Shown: in pieces, positions 24,927 through 33,849 of the stretch
Layout: each line of letters starts with the position of its first letter
How positions within the stretch are numbered: position 1 is the stretch's first letter
Assembly: GCA_017397545.1 (NCBI GenBank)
Contig: JAFQIK010000042.1
Coordinates: 1 to 41,345 of the forward strand
Source: Clostridia bacterium
Lineage (GTDB): Bacteria; Bacillota; Clostridia; TANB77; CAG-508
Direction of reading: 5' to 3'
DNA length: 41,345 nt
Translations under genes and position numbers: made by a program
Notes under the pieces: model-generated
What the model was told of the DNA's origin: nothing
What the model saw: only the letters and a program-made list of their open reading frames with translations
Database searches by the model: none

Positions 24927-25772
24927 TTATTTTATTATATTTAATATTCTATCTAAATCTTCATTTGAAGAATATTGAATTATAATTTTTCCACTTCTTT
25001 CTTTTGCTTCTAATTTAACTTTAGTTCCAAAAAAACTTCTAAAAGAGTCTTCTATTTCTTGATAAATTGGTTGATATCTATTTTTTATAGCTGGTTTTGA
25101 TTTTTTCTTTATTTGCATTTGTTTTTCTACTTCTCTTACGCTATCTCCTGATTGTATTATATACTGAGCTGCCTCATATTGTTTTTGTGGATCATTAATA
25201 CCAAGTAAAGATCTACAATGTCCCTCTGTAATTTTTCCTTCTTTAGCTAATTCTATTACTCTCTCATCTAAATTCAAAATTCTTACACTATTTGCAAGAC
25301 CACTTCTACTAATACCAAGCTTATCTGCTAATTGTTGTTGTGTTAAATTATATGTATCTAATAATTCTCTTATAGCTGTTGCTTTTTCTATAGGATTTAA
25401 GTCTTCTCTTTGAATATTTTCTATTAATGCTATTTCGCTATTTTTTTGTTTATCATATTCTCTTACAATTGCTGGTATTTCTGTCATTCCAGCCTTTTTA
25501 GAAGCTCTCCATCTTCTTTCTCCTGCAACTATTTTGTAATAATTATCCTCTTTTGTAACAATAATTGGTTGTATAACCCCATATTCTTTTATAGAATTTG
25601 ATAATTCTTCTAAAGCTTCTTCGTCAAAACTTCTTCTTGGTTGTTCTCTATTTGGTTCTACATCTATAATTTTTAGACTTTGAACTTTTTCTCCTTCCTC
25701 TATACTTTCTTCTACTATATTATTTAATAATAATGCATCTAATCCTTTTCCTAATCCTGTGTTTTTTGCCAT
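24927..25772 (-). CDS. parB: Chromosome partitioning protein ParB (Spo0J)
   Basis: CTP-dependent clamp that loads at parS near the origin and recruits SMC. The 281-residue protein has the ParB/Srx motif region VEPNREQPRRSFDEEALEEL, the CTPase-associated GERRWRASKKAG, ENIQREDLNPIEKATA, and the helix-turn-helix TQQQLADKLGISRSGLANSV. The C-terminal dimerisation segment ends KIIIQYSSNEDLDRILNIIK. The gene starts 14 bases after the parA stop. Confidence 0.97.
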   Translation of the reverse strand: MAKNTGLGKGLDALLLNNIVEESIEEGEKVQSLKIIDVEPNREQPRRSFDEEALEELSNSIKEYGVIQPIIVTKEDNYYKIVAGERRWRASKKAGMTEIPAIVREYDKQKNSEIALIENIQREDLNPIEKATAIRELLDTYNLTQQQLADKLGISRSGLANSVRILNLDERVIELAKEGKITEGHCRSLLGINDPQKQYEAAQYIIQSGDSVREVEKQMQIKKKSKPAIKNRYQPIYQEIEDSFRSFFGTKVKLEAKERSGKIIIQYSSNEDLDRILNIIK

Positions 25773-25786
25773 TTTGTAAAACCTCC

Positions 25787-26554
25787 CTAATTATGTTTTT
25801 TCCCTTTTAATATTTCATTTGTTAATTTTTCGTAACATCTTGCCCCTTTTGATTTTGGTGCATATACAGTTATTGGCATACCAAAGCTTGGTGCTTCACT
25901 AAGCTTTACATTTCTTGGTATTATTGTTTTATAAACATTATCTTTAAAATAAGTTTTTACTTCGTTTATTACTTGATTAGAAAGATTTGTTCTTGCGTCA
26001 TTCATTGTAAGAACAACACCTTCTATATATAAAGATTTATTAAGCTGTTTTCTAACCAAATTTATTGTATTTATAAGTTGTCCAACTCCTTCTAATGCAT
26101 AATACTCACATTGAATTGGAATCAACAACGAATTTGAAGCTGTAAAAGCATTTAAAGTAAGAAGTCCTAATGATGGTGGACAATCTATTATAACATAATG
26201 AAAATCATTTTCTACTTTTTCTAATTTTTCCTTTAATTTTTGTTCTCTTGCCATCATCGGAACAAGCTCTACTTCTGCTCCCGCTAAGTTTATATTAGAT
26301 GGACATACCCATAAGTTTTTCACTGGACTTTCTATTATTGCTTCTTTAATTTCGATATCATTTATTATAACATCATATATAGATTTATCTGTATTTTTAT
26401 CAATACCTAATCCACTTGTTGCGTTTCCTTGAGGATCGGAATCAATTAATAAAACTTTTTTACCTTTTTTTGCTAGTATTGTACTTACATTCACTGCGGT
26501 TGTAGTCTTTCCAACTCCGCCTTTTTGATTTACTACTGCGATTACTTTGCTCAA
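25787..26554 (-). CDS. parA: Chromosome partitioning ATPase ParA (Soj)
   Basis: Walker-type ATPase that dimerises on DNA and, with ParB, places origins and regulates DnaA. The 255-residue protein has the deviant Walker A KGGVGKTTT at residues 11-19, switch DSDPQGNATSGLG and IIDCPPSLGLLTLNA. It has the short soj-type N terminus without an extra DNA-binding domain. CGG triplets in it are out of frame (GGC-GGA, GCG-GGA). Confidence 0.97.
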   Translation of the reverse strand: MSKVIAVVNQKGGVGKTTTAVNVSTILAKKGKKVLLIDSDPQGNATSGLGIDKNTDKSIYDVIINDIEIKEAIIESPVKNLWVCPSNINLAGAEVELVPMMAREQKLKEKLEKVENDFHYVIIDCPPSLGLLTLNAFTASNSLLIPIQCEYYALEGVGQLINTINLVRKQLNKSLYIEGVVLTMNDARTNLSNQVINEVKTYFKDNVYKTIIPRNVKLSEAPSFGMPITVYAPKSKGARCYEKLTNEILKGKKHN

Positions 26555-26611
26555 TTTTATCCCCCCATCTTATGTATTTATGCTTTAATCAAAAAATTCA
26601 TCAGCATACTA

Positions 26612-26640
26612 ATAATATAAAAATATAATCAATATGTCAA
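26612..26640 (-). promoter_or_regulatory. parAB promoter
   Basis: On the minus strand TTGACA, 17 bases, TATTAT, about 60 bases before the parA start. A near-consensus sigma-A promoter, making parAB independent of the mnmEG-rsmG message. Confidence 0.75.
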
Positions 26641-26730
26641 TGAATTTATTCAATATTTTTCTATTTATTTTTTAATTATTTTGTCGAAAAATGTTACATT
26701 GCCTGTCAGTAAAAATTAGCTTGTACCAAT

Positions 26731-26759
26731 TGTTTCACAGGTTTGTTATTTGTGAAACA
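26731..26759. promoter_or_regulatory. Inverted repeat with split parS-like half sites
   Basis: TGTTTCACA and TGTGAAACA, each containing a perfect parS half site (TGTTTCAC/GTGAAACA), are separated by 11 bases instead of being adjacent. The repeat lies right after the rsmG stop and 190 bases upstream of parA. It could be the rsmG terminator stem or a ParB-related site. Confidence 0.45.
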
Positions 26760-26762
26760 GAT

Positions 26763-27482
26763 TTATAATGGTTTTTTTGTTGGTATTCCAGCTTTTCTTG
26801 GATATGTATTAGAAGTGTTTTTAATTTTCTCAATCTCAATTATACTTCTTTTTATATCTGTATTAGGAATAAAAAATTCTTCTTTATTTATCACTTTCCC
26901 ACCTAACACTTTTACTGAATTATTACTATTTTCTATTTCTTCTTCTAAATTTGAACCTTTCATGCAAATACATTTTCCATTAATTCTAACGAATGGCATT
27001 AAATATTCTAATAAAACATTTAATGGTGCAACTGCTCTTGCAATTGCTATATCATATTTTTCTCTATGTATTTTATCTTTTCCATAATCTTCTGCTCTTC
27101 CATGTATTGTTTTAATATTTTTTAATTGCAGTTTTTCTATAACCTCATTTAAAAAGTTTATTCTTTTATTTAAGGAATCTAATAAAACGACTTCTGTTTC
27201 TGGAAAAGCTATTTTTATTGGAATGCCAGGAAACCCTGCACCTGTTCCTACATCTATAATTTTGCTTTGTTTATCTATTTTATTTAGAACAGTTAATGAA
27301 TCTATAAAATGTTTTATTATAACTTCTTTAGGTTCAGTAATTCCAGTCAAATTCATAACTTTATTCCATTCTATTAATATATTCATATATTTAAAAAATT
27401 GTTCTAACTGTAAATCTGATAATTGTATATTTAATTGTTTTAAATTTTCTGTCATTATTTGTTCGAATTCTTTTATATTCAT
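26763..27482 (-). CDS. rsmG: 16S rRNA (guanine-527-N7)-methyltransferase RsmG
   Basis: SAM-dependent methyltransferase modifying G527 in the 530 loop of 16S rRNA; loss gives low-level streptomycin resistance in other bacteria. The 239-residue protein has the RsmG opening YMNILIEWNKVMNLTGI, motif I DVGTGAGFPGIPIKI, and IAIARAVAPLNVLLEY. It lies in the conserved leftward order mnmE-mnmG-rsmG-parA-parB. Confidence 0.96.
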   Translation of the reverse strand: MNIKEFEQIMTENLKQLNIQLSDLQLEQFFKYMNILIEWNKVMNLTGITEPKEVIIKHFIDSLTVLNKIDKQSKIIDVGTGAGFPGIPIKIAFPETEVVLLDSLNKRINFLNEVIEKLQLKNIKTIHGRAEDYGKDKIHREKYDIAIARAVAPLNVLLEYLMPFVRINGKCICMKGSNLEEEIENSNNSVKVLGGKVINKEEFFIPNTDIKRSIIEIEKIKNTSNTYPRKAGIPTKKPL

Positions 27483-27521
27483 ATTTACTCTCTTTCTTTT
27501 CTATGATCAATATATAAATCT

Positions 27522-27589
27522 GTAGAGATCGCTGCCCACAGCGACCCGAATTTGTTGTTTTCCGGGTCGCCGTGGGCGGCGACCCCTAC
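27522..27589. repeat. Family A paired hairpins between mnmG and rsmG
   Basis: GATCGCTGCCCACAGCGACC and GGGTCGCCGTGGGCGGCGAC with CCCTAC. Its layout is the same as the copy at 1317-1380, and both are followed by a (C)GTTTGCA/GCATTTGCA stretch. Confidence 0.85.
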
Positions 27590-27626
27590 AACGTTTGCAA
27601 TATATATTTTTCATTTTAATTCGCTA

Positions 27627-27682
27627 GGACGGAGGCAAAAATTCCATTTTTACAAAAATGAAATTTTATGACCTCACGTCCG
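27627..27682 (-). terminator. Nested hairpin after mnmG
   Basis: On the minus strand GGACGTGAGG pairs with CCTCCGTCC around an inner AAAATTTCATTTTT/AAAAATGGAATTTT stem, starting eight bases after the mnmG stop. It is a long stem with no clear U tract, so it may attenuate rather than end transcription. Confidence 0.5.
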
Positions 27683-27689
27683 CACGCTC

Positions 27690-29564
27690 TCATTTCCTTT
27701 TTCTTTGCTCTAAATAAATTAGTAATACCGCTACATCTGCTGGCGAAACGCCTGATATTCTTGATGCTTGTCCTATTGAATTTGGTCTAAATTTATCTAG
27801 TTTTTGACTTGCTTCTAAACTTATTCCTTTTAAATTTTTGTAATCTATATCATCTGGAAGGATTTTTGTTTCTAGTTTTTTAAATTTTTCTACTTGTACT
27901 AATTGTAATTTTATATATCCTTCATATTTTACTTGTATTTCTACTTGTTCAGCTTCTTGTCTTGTTAAAACAGGTCTATTTTTATCTAATTTTTCTAATG
28001 CTTTATATGATATTTCACTTCTTTTTAATAATTCTATTATTTTCACACCATGTTTTATAGGCGTAGAACCGTTTTCTTCTAGGAACTTATTTGTTTCTTC
28101 TGAAGGTTTTATACTTACATTTTTTAATCTTTCAATTTCTTTTTTTACATTCTCTTTTTTGTCTAAAAACGCTTTATATCTTTCTTCTGATATTAAACCT
28201 ACTTCATATCCAATTGGAGTTAACCTTAAGTCTGCATTATCTTGTCTTAATAATAATCTATATTCTGCTCTAGATGTCATCATTCTATATGGTTCATTTG
28301 TTCCTTTTGTAACTATATCATCTATTAAAACTCCAATATATGCATCTGATCTATGTAATATTATTGGCTCTTTTCCTTCTATTTGAAGACTTGCGTTAAT
28401 TCCAGCAATTATTCCTTGTGCCGCAGCTTCTTCATAACCTGATGTTCCATTTATTTGCCCTGCCAAAAACATACCTTTTATATTTTTTAATTCCAAAGAT
28501 AATTTTAACTGAGATGGATCAATGCAGTCGTATTCAATTGCATATGCAGGTCTTGTAAACTCAACATTTTCTAAACCTGGAATTGTTCTATACATAGCAA
28601 TTTGCACATCTTCTGGAAGTGATGAACTCATTCCTTGTACATACATTTCTTCTGTATCAAGCCCCATTGGTTCTATAAAAATTTGATGTCTTTCTTTATC
28701 AGCAAACCTTACAACCTTATCTTCTATAGAAGGACAATATCTTGGACCTGTTCCTTCTATTTCACCTGCATATAAAGGAGATCTATGCAAATTTTTTCTT
28801 ATTATTTCATGTGTTTTTTCGTTTGTATATGTTAAATAACAAGGTACTTGCACTATATCTTTTGCTTCATTTTCAAAAGAAAATGGAACAATTTCTTCAT
28901 CTCCTTCTTGTATTTCCATTTTAGAAAAATCTATTGTTTTTTTATTAACTCTTGCAGGTGTTCCAGTTTTAAATCTAACCAGATTAACACCTAGTTTTTT
29001 TAAGCAATCTGATAATTTATTAGCTGGAAAAACGCCATCAGGACCACTTTCAAAGTTTGTCTCTCCTATAAATATTTTTCCTTTTAAATATGTACCTGTT
29101 GCTATTATTACAGCCTTTACATTATATATTGCCCCTATATTTGTTTCTACAGCTTTTACTTCTCCATTTTCCACTTTTATATCAACTATTTCCGCTTGTT
29201 TTATTGACAAATTATCTTGCTTTTCTAAAGTATGCTTCATTTCTTGTTGATACTTTTTTCTATCTGCTTGAGCTCTTAAAGAATAGACTGCTGGCCCTTT
29301 TGAAGTATTAAGCATTCTTGATTGTATAAAAGTTTTATCTATATTTTTTCCCATTTCTCCACCTAATGCATCTATTTCTCTTACTAGATGTCCTTTAGAT
29401 GTTCCACCTATATTTGGATTACAAGGCATATTTGCAACACATTCTAAACTAATCGAAAAAAGTAATGTTTTATGACCTTTTCTGCTACAGGCAAGTGCTG
29501 CTTCACACCCTGCATGTCCTGCTCCTATTACTGCTACATCATAATCTCCTGCATTATAACTCAT
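27690..29564 (-). CDS. mnmG: tRNA uridine-5-carboxymethylaminomethyl modification enzyme MnmG (GidA)
   Basis: FAD-dependent partner of MnmE that modifies U34 of tRNAs reading split codon boxes. The 624-residue protein has the FAD-binding [20 protein letters not shown] near the N terminus, [20 protein letters not shown], and the GidA signature [17 protein letters not shown]. The C-terminal helical domain ends with [18 protein letters not shown]. It is directly downstream of mnmE apart from a family A repeat. All five CGG triplets I found in it are out of frame. Confidence 0.97.
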   Translation of the reverse strand: MSYNAGDYDVAVIGAGHAGCEAALACSRKGHKTLLFSISLECVANMPCNPNIGGTSKGHLVREIDALGGEMGKNIDKTFIQSRMLNTSKGPAVYSLRAQADRKKYQQEMKHTLEKQDNLSIKQAEIVDIKVENGEVKAVETNIGAIYNVKAVIIATGTYLKGKIFIGETNFESGPDGVFPANKLSDCLKKLGVNLVRFKTGTPARVNKKTIDFSKMEIQEGDEEIVPFSFENEAKDIVQVPCYLTYTNEKTHEIIRKNLHRSPLYAGEIEGTGPRYCPSIEDKVVRFADKERHQIFIEPMGLDTEEMYVQGMSSSLPEDVQIAMYRTIPGLENVEFTRPAYAIEYDCIDPSQLKLSLELKNIKGMFLAGQINGTSGYEEAAAQGIIAGINASLQIEGKEPIILHRSDAYIGVLIDDIVTKGTNEPYRMMTSRAEYRLLLRQDNADLRLTPIGYEVGLISEERYKAFLDKKENVKKEIERLKNVSIKPSEETNKFLEENGSTPIKHGVKIIELLKRSEISYKALEKLDKNRPVLTRQEAEQVEIQVKYEGYIKLQLVQVEKFKKLETKILPDDIDYKNLKGISLEASQKLDKFRPNSIGQASRISGVSPADVAVLLIYLEQRKRK

Positions 29565-29604
29565 TTATTATCCCTTCTTTTTTATCATCTATTATTTTTT
29601 ATTT

Positions 29605-29669
29605 GTAGGGGTCGCCGCCCTCGGCGACCCTTTATGTTTTTACGGGTCGCTGTGGGCAGCGACCCCTAC
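29605..29669. repeat. Family A paired hairpins between mnmE and mnmG
   Basis: GTAGGGGTCGCCGCCCTCGG with CGACCC and CGGGTCGCTGTGGGCAGCGA with CCCCTAC, inserted in the mnmE-mnmG intergenic gap. Confidence 0.85.
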
Positions 29670-29688
29670 ACGTATTTTAATAAATTTT

Positions 29689-31065
29689 CTACTTTCCTAA
29701 ACAGAATTTAGAAAAAATCTCTTTCAATACATCTTCTGTTACATTTTCTCCTGTTATTTCTGCTAAAGATTCTAAGATTTCTTTTATATTAATAGAAATA
29801 ATATCTATAGGCATTCCTACCATCAAAGACTCCTTCGCTTTTTTAGTATGTTTTATTGCATCTTCTATTAAATTTTTATGTCTTATATTTGTTATTAAAA
29901 TCTCATTATCAGCTGTTATTTGATTTAAATCAAGTATTATGTCTAACTCTTTATAAAAATCGCTTAAATTTGATTCTGAGAGTAATGAAATTTTTATAAT
30001 TTTTTTGTTAGTTTCTTTAATTTCATTTTCCTCTTTTAAATTTTTATCTTCTAAATCACATTTATTTAATAATATAATTGCCTTTTTATTTTTTATAAAT
30101 TCTAAAATTTCTTTATCTTCTTTTGATAAGTTTTTAGAATTATCAAACATTGCAATTATTAAATCACTTTCTTTTGCAACTTTTTTAGATTTTTCTATTC
30201 CAATTTCTTCTACTTTATTATCAGCTTCTCTTATTCCTGCTGTATCCACAAATTTAAAAGGTATTCCATTTATAGAAACAAACTCTTCTATTGTATCCCT
30301 TGTAGTACCTTCTATATCTGTTACTATGGCTCTTTCCTCTTTTAAAATTTTATTTAATAAAGATGATTTTCCGCTATTTGGCTTCCCTATAATAGCAACT
30401 TTAATTCCTTCCCTTAAAATTTTTCCATTTTCAAAAGATTTATTTAATTCTTCTAATTGATTTTGTACATTTTCTAGCATTTCCATCGCTTTGTTGTTAG
30501 AAACTTCTTCTATGTCGTATTCTGGATAATCAATAGATGCTTCTATATCTGTAAGAACATTTAAAATATTCTCTTTAATTTTATTTATTTCTTTTGACAA
30601 ATTTCCTTCTAATTGATTTATAGATGCTTTAGATTCTTTTTCTGTTTTTGCATTTATTATATCAATAACTGCCTCAACTTGGCTTAAATCTATTCTTCCA
30701 TTAAAGAAAGCTCTTTTAGTAAATTCCCCAGCTTCCGCAAGTCTTGCACCATTTTCTAGGCAAAGTTCTAAAATTTTTTTAACTACTATTATTCCTCCAT
30801 GAGAGTTTATTTCACAAACATCTTCTGTCGTATAACTATTTGGAGCTTTAAAATATGAAACTAGTACTTCATCAATTATTTGGTTATCTTTTGGATTAAC
30901 AATTTTTCCATATTTAATAGTATATCCTTTTATATCTTCTATGGTTTCTTCTTTTTTTGCTTTAAATATTTTGTTTAATATTTGGAATGAGTTTTCTCCA
31001 CTCATTCTTATTATTCCTATACCACCAATTCCTGGTGCTGTGGATATTGCAGCAATTGTTGACAT
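29689..31065 (-). CDS. mnmE: tRNA modification GTPase MnmE (TrmE)
   Basis: GTPase that with MnmG makes the 5-carboxymethylaminomethyl group of wobble uridine. The 458-residue protein has the N-terminal folate-binding domain (AISTAPGIGGIGIIRMSGEN), the G domain with GKPNSGKSSLLNKIL, DIEGTTRD, DTAGIR and NKCDL, and the C-terminal FCLGK motif with the conserved cysteine. It is the first gene after jag in the leftward origin block. CGG triplets in it are out of frame, for example AGC-GGA of the P loop. Confidence 0.97.
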   Translation of the reverse strand: MSTIAAISTAPGIGGIGIIRMSGENSFQILNKIFKAKKEETIEDIKGYTIKYGKIVNPKDNQIIDEVLVSYFKAPNSYTTEDVCEINSHGGIIVVKKILELCLENGARLAEAGEFTKRAFFNGRIDLSQVEAVIDIINAKTEKESKASINQLEGNLSKEINKIKENILNVLTDIEASIDYPEYDIEEVSNNKAMEMLENVQNQLEELNKSFENGKILREGIKVAIIGKPNSGKSSLLNKILKEERAIVTDIEGTTRDTIEEFVSINGIPFKFVDTAGIREADNKVEEIGIEKSKKVAKESDLIIAMFDNSKNLSKEDKEILEFIKNKKAIILLNKCDLEDKNLKEENEIKETNKKIIKISLLSESNLSDFYKELDIILDLNQITADNEILITNIRHKNLIEDAIKHTKKAKESLMVGMPIDIISINIKEILESLAEITGENVTEDVLKEIFSKFCLGK

Positions 31066-31139
31066 TATTTCACCTCATATTTTTTTGAATTTCTTCTATT
31101 ATATCACCCTAAAGGCTTTATTGCAATTAATCTAATGTA

Positions 31140-31228
31140 TATGAAGTGCGAAGTGTGCTGTGTGAAGTGCGATTTCTATACTTATTTAATAAAAAACTCA
31201 CACCTCACACTTCTAACCTCACACCTCT
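31140..31228. repeat. Family B repeat between jag and mnmE
   Basis: ATGAAGTGCGAAGTGTGCTG with TGTGAAGTGCGA and the opposing CACACCTCACACTTCTAACC with TCACACCTC form a diverged copy of the 4394-4490 type element. Confidence 0.7.
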
Positions 31229-31250
31229 TTTTAATAATTTATATTATAAA

Positions 31251-31274
31251 AACCCAGGATACCCTGAGTTTTCA
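31251..31274 (-). terminator. jag terminator
   Basis: On the minus strand CTCAGGG-TAT-CCTGGG is followed by TTTTTATAAT, eight bases after the jag stop, ending the rpmH-to-jag message before mnmE. Confidence 0.85.
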
Positions 31275-31281
31275 CTATTTT

Positions 31282-31959
31282 TTATTTTAATGTAATTACT
31301 ACTTTTCTATATGGTTCTTCACCTTTACTAAATGTTTTTACTTTTGGATGATTTTGTAGTTTAGTATGTATTATTTTTCTTTCATATGCTATCATTGGTT
31401 CTAATGTAATAGTTTTTCTTGTTCTTACAACAGTTCTTGATATTTTTTCTGCTAATTCTTCTAATGTTTTTGTTCTTTTTTCTCTATATCCTGCTATATC
31501 TAAATAAACTCTTATTTTTGATGTACTTTTTTTATTAGCTATAGAAGATAATATTGTTTGCATAGCATTAATATTTTCTCCTCTATATCCTATTAAGTAA
31601 TTTACATTATCTCCTGATATTTCTACATATATATCATTTTCTTTAACCTCTGCAGAATAAGTAATTTCTTTATTTAAAAATTTATTTAAAAATACTTTTA
31701 TTTCTTCTAGCCCTACATTTATTTCTTCTTTATTTTCATTAAATTTTTTTTGTACTTTTTCTTCTTTTTTCTCTTCTACTTTTTCTTTAACAGTTAATTC
31801 TACTTTAACAACTCTTGGAGCAAGTATATTATAAAAACTTCTTTTTTCTTCTTCTAATACTTTTACTTCTACCATATCTTTTGAAACTTTTAACTCTTTT
31901 AACCCATTTTCTATAGCTTCATTTGTTGTTTTTCCTTGAGAAACTATTCTCTTATCCAT
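31282..31959 (-). CDS. jag: Jag/KhpB RNA-binding protein
   Basis: A 225-residue protein with three domains: the N-terminal Jag_N (SQGKTTNEAIENGLKELKVS), a central KH domain with GYRGENINAMQTIL, and a C-terminal R3H domain with HTKLQNHPKVKTFSKGEEPY. In Firmicutes KhpB binds RNA and affects cell division and envelope synthesis, with KhpA as partner. It overlaps the yidC stop by eight bases and is translationally coupled to it. Confidence 0.96.
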   Translation of the reverse strand: MDKRIVSQGKTTNEAIENGLKELKVSKDMVEVKVLEEEKRSFYNILAPRVVKVELTVKEKVEEKKEEKVQKKFNENKEEINVGLEEIKVFLNKFLNKEITYSAEVKENDIYVEISGDNVNYLIGYRGENINAMQTILSSIANKKSTSKIRVYLDIAGYREKRTKTLEELAEKISRTVVRTRKTITLEPMIAYERKIIHTKLQNHPKVKTFSKGEEPYRKVVITLK

Positions 31960-32827
31960 TTTGCTCCTCCTCTTCTGATTTTAAAAATTTATTTAACACT
32001 AATCTTTCAGCAATCATCAATATATTATTTACTAACCAATATAAAGCAAGTCCAAGTGGCGCAACTAACGCTATACTAACAGATAACACTGGCATAAACC
32101 ATGTCATACTTTTATTCATTTGAACTGTCATATCTTCTGGTTTCATTTCTTTTTGTTCTTCTTTATTTTCTATTTCTATTATATCGTCTTTTTTATTTTT
32201 ATTATTCATATTTGTTGTTATTTTAATTGACAATATACTTGTTAGTACATATAACGCTGGAATTATAAAAACACTTGGATTATTCAAGTTTTCTTGAGGA
32301 ACATTGCTTAAATCTACCCCAAAAAAGTCTGTATTTATATATAAAGAATCTTCATTTGTTTTATTATTTTTAACATATTTTAATACACTTATTTCTGGGT
32401 AACTTGTACTTATACTATTTTCCCCTAGTTCTTGTCTCATTTCTGTTTTATAATTTTCAATTGCTTGATTATCTATTTTTTTCATATATGTTAAAGGATT
32501 TCTTACTAATCCAAATATTGCAAGTAATATAAAAATTTGAAGTATTGAACTTAAACATCCACTAAAAGGACTCATATTTTCTTTTTTATATAACTCCATC
32601 ATTTCTTGATTCATCTTAACTTGGTCATTCTTATATTTTTCTTGTAATTCTTTTACCTTTTCTTGAATTTTTGCAGTTTTTTTCATTGTTTTTTGTTGTT
32701 TTATTGATAAAGGTAATAATATTAATTTTAATAAAACTGAAAAAATTATAATTGCTATTCCATAATTTTGCACTAACTCATATATAAAATTTAAAACATA
32801 TCCAAATAAGCTTGAAATAGAAGCCAT
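31952..32827 (-). CDS. yidC: Membrane protein insertase YidC (SpoIIIJ type)
   Basis: YidC inserts and folds membrane proteins and, in Firmicutes, supports sporulation. The 291-residue protein has about five hydrophobic segments: residues 18-40 with GIAIIIFSVLLKLILLPLSI, the charged cytoplasmic loop QQKTMKKTAKIQEKVKELQE, 98-112, 180-198 and 235-270. The arginine-rich groove position is not obvious, but the 60KD_IMP domain layout is clear. No signal-peptide cysteine is present. It lies downstream of yidD as usual. Confidence 0.95.
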   Translation of the reverse strand: MASISSLFGYVLNFIYELVQNYGIAIIIFSVLLKLILLPLSIKQQKTMKKTAKIQEKVKELQEKYKNDQVKMNQEMMELYKKENMSPFSGCLSSILQIFILLAIFGLVRNPLTYMKKIDNQAIENYKTEMRQELGENSISTSYPEISVLKYVKNNKTNEDSLYINTDFFGVDLSNVPQENLNNPSVFIIPALYVLTSILSIKITTNMNNKNKKDDIIEIENKEEQKEMKPEDMTVQMNKSMTWFMPVLSVSIALVAPLGLALYWLVNNILMIAERLVLNKFLKSEEEEQNG

Positions 32828-32842
32828 CTATAACTCCTCCTT

Positions 32843-33061
32843 TTATTTAACAGGATCATATCCACCTTTAGAAAATGGATTGCATCTAAAAATTCTTTTT
32901 ATTCCTAAAAAAGTCCCCTTACAAGCTCCATATTTTATAATAGCTTGTTTTGTGTATTCTGAACATGTAGGATAAAATTTACATTTTATTCCTTTAGATT
33001 CAAGAAAAAAAGAAATATGTTTTTGATATTTTTCTATTAAATATAATAATATTTTTTTCAT
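32843..33061 (-). CDS. yidD: Membrane protein insertion efficiency factor YidD
   Basis: A 72-residue haemolysin-type factor with the signature [35 protein letters not shown] and the C-terminal DPVK. It overlaps rnpA by four bases and is followed by yidC 15 bases downstream, the conserved rpmH-rnpA-yidD-yidC order. Confidence 0.96.
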   Translation of the reverse strand: MKKILLYLIEKYQKHISFFLESKGIKCKFYPTCSEYTKQAIIKYGACKGTFLGIKRIFRCNPFSKGGYDPVK

Positions 33062-33400
33062 ACATCTTTCTCTTCCATTAATATATTAATTTTCTTAAAT
33101 ATTTTTTCCATATCTTCTTTTATAATATAAAAATTTGCTTCTTTTCCTTCCACTTTTTTATTCCAAAGTATTACGAAGCAATTTCCTATAGTTATATTTT
33201 TTTCTAATAAGCGATAATTTTCTCTAATTAATCTTTTTATTTTGTTCCTATATACACTATTTGCTACTTTTTTACTTATTGCAATTCCTAACAAATTTAC
33301 AGGTATATTTTGTTTTAAATAAAATATACCTATTTGTTTTCCGCCGTAAATATTTCCCTTTTGTTAAAATTTTTTTAAATTCATAATTTTTTTTAAGCAT
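33058..33400 (-). CDS. rnpA: Ribonuclease P protein component, read through a CGGC +1 recoding site
   Basis: RnpA assists the catalytic RNase P RNA in tRNA 5' maturation and is normally essential. From an ATG at 33400 (or a TTG five codons earlier, at 33415, giving [17 protein letters not shown]) the frame reads [17 protein letters not shown] up to CGGC at 33343-33346. Skipping its C gives [20 protein letters not shown] then [20 protein letters not shown], with the RNR-like basic motif of the family. Without the skip the frame ends after about 17 more codons, and the remaining ORF from 33294 would lack the N-terminal third. The repaired length is about 114-119 residues, normal for RnpA. Confidence 0.92.
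33343..33346 (-). other. CGGC recoding site in rnpA
   Basis: In-frame CGG followed by C: TTA C GGC GGA AAA. It is the only site with C in the fourth position and lies in a gene that can hardly be lost. Confidence 0.9.
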
Positions 33401-33440
33401 TACTGTTTTTTTCAATTTTATCACTCATCTTATAATATTT

Positions 33441-33575
33441 TTAAGCTGATATTTTTTTTCTTCCTTTTGCACGTCTAGCTTTTAAAACATTTCTTCCTGC
33501 TCTTGTTTTCATTCTTTTCATAAAACCATGTTCTTTTTTTTCTTGTCTATTTTTTGGTTGATATGTTCTTTTCAT
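33441..33575 (-). CDS. rpmH: 50S ribosomal protein L34
   Basis: A 44-residue protein: [20 protein letters not shown] then [20 protein letters not shown], the universally conserved L34. AGGAGG lies upstream on the minus strand. It heads the rpmH-rnpA-yidD-yidC-jag operon next to dnaA, the classical bacterial origin arrangement. Confidence 0.97.
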   Translation of the reverse strand: MKRTYQPKNRQEKKEHGFMKRMKTRAGRNVLKARRAKGRKKISA

Positions 33576-33611
33576 GTTAAAACCTCCTAATTAAATTTCA
33601 TAAGTATCAAG

Positions 33612-33641
33612 ATTATATACTAAACATAAGTAAAATGTCAA
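33612..33641 (-). promoter_or_regulatory. rpmH operon promoter
   Basis: On the minus strand TTGACA, 18 bases, TATAAT, about 37 bases before the rpmH start. It is close to the sigma-A consensus. Confidence 0.8.
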
Positions 33642-33657
33642 TATTTTTTAACAAAAT

Positions 33658-33849
33658 ATAATATTTTTAAATTACCTGTTGATAATTTTTTTCTTTTTTG
33701 ATATTATAATTGAAATAATAGGGAAATAAGGTTTTGCGAGTTTTTAACAAATTCACTTGTTGATAAAATTAATTCAAAAATTACTTACGTATAGCACGTT
33801 TTATCAACATCTGTGGATTAACTTGTGGATAACTAGGAGGATGTAAAAA
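33658..33849. other. oriC part 1: DnaA-box cluster upstream of dnaA
   Basis: Box-like sequences are TGTTGATAA at 33677-33685 and 33758-33766, TTATCAACA at 33801-33809, TGTGGATTA at 33812-33820 and a perfect box TGTGGATAA at 33824-33832, all in the rpmH-dnaA gap. AGGAGG at 33836 serves dnaA. The boxes next to the start codon probably also autoregulate dnaA. Confidence 0.85.

Noticed and set aside
26731..26759. Calling the inverted repeat a true parS site
   Set aside because: The two half sites are separated by 13 bases, unlike any functional parS known to me, and the location after rsmG also suits a terminator; kept only as a parS-like observation.
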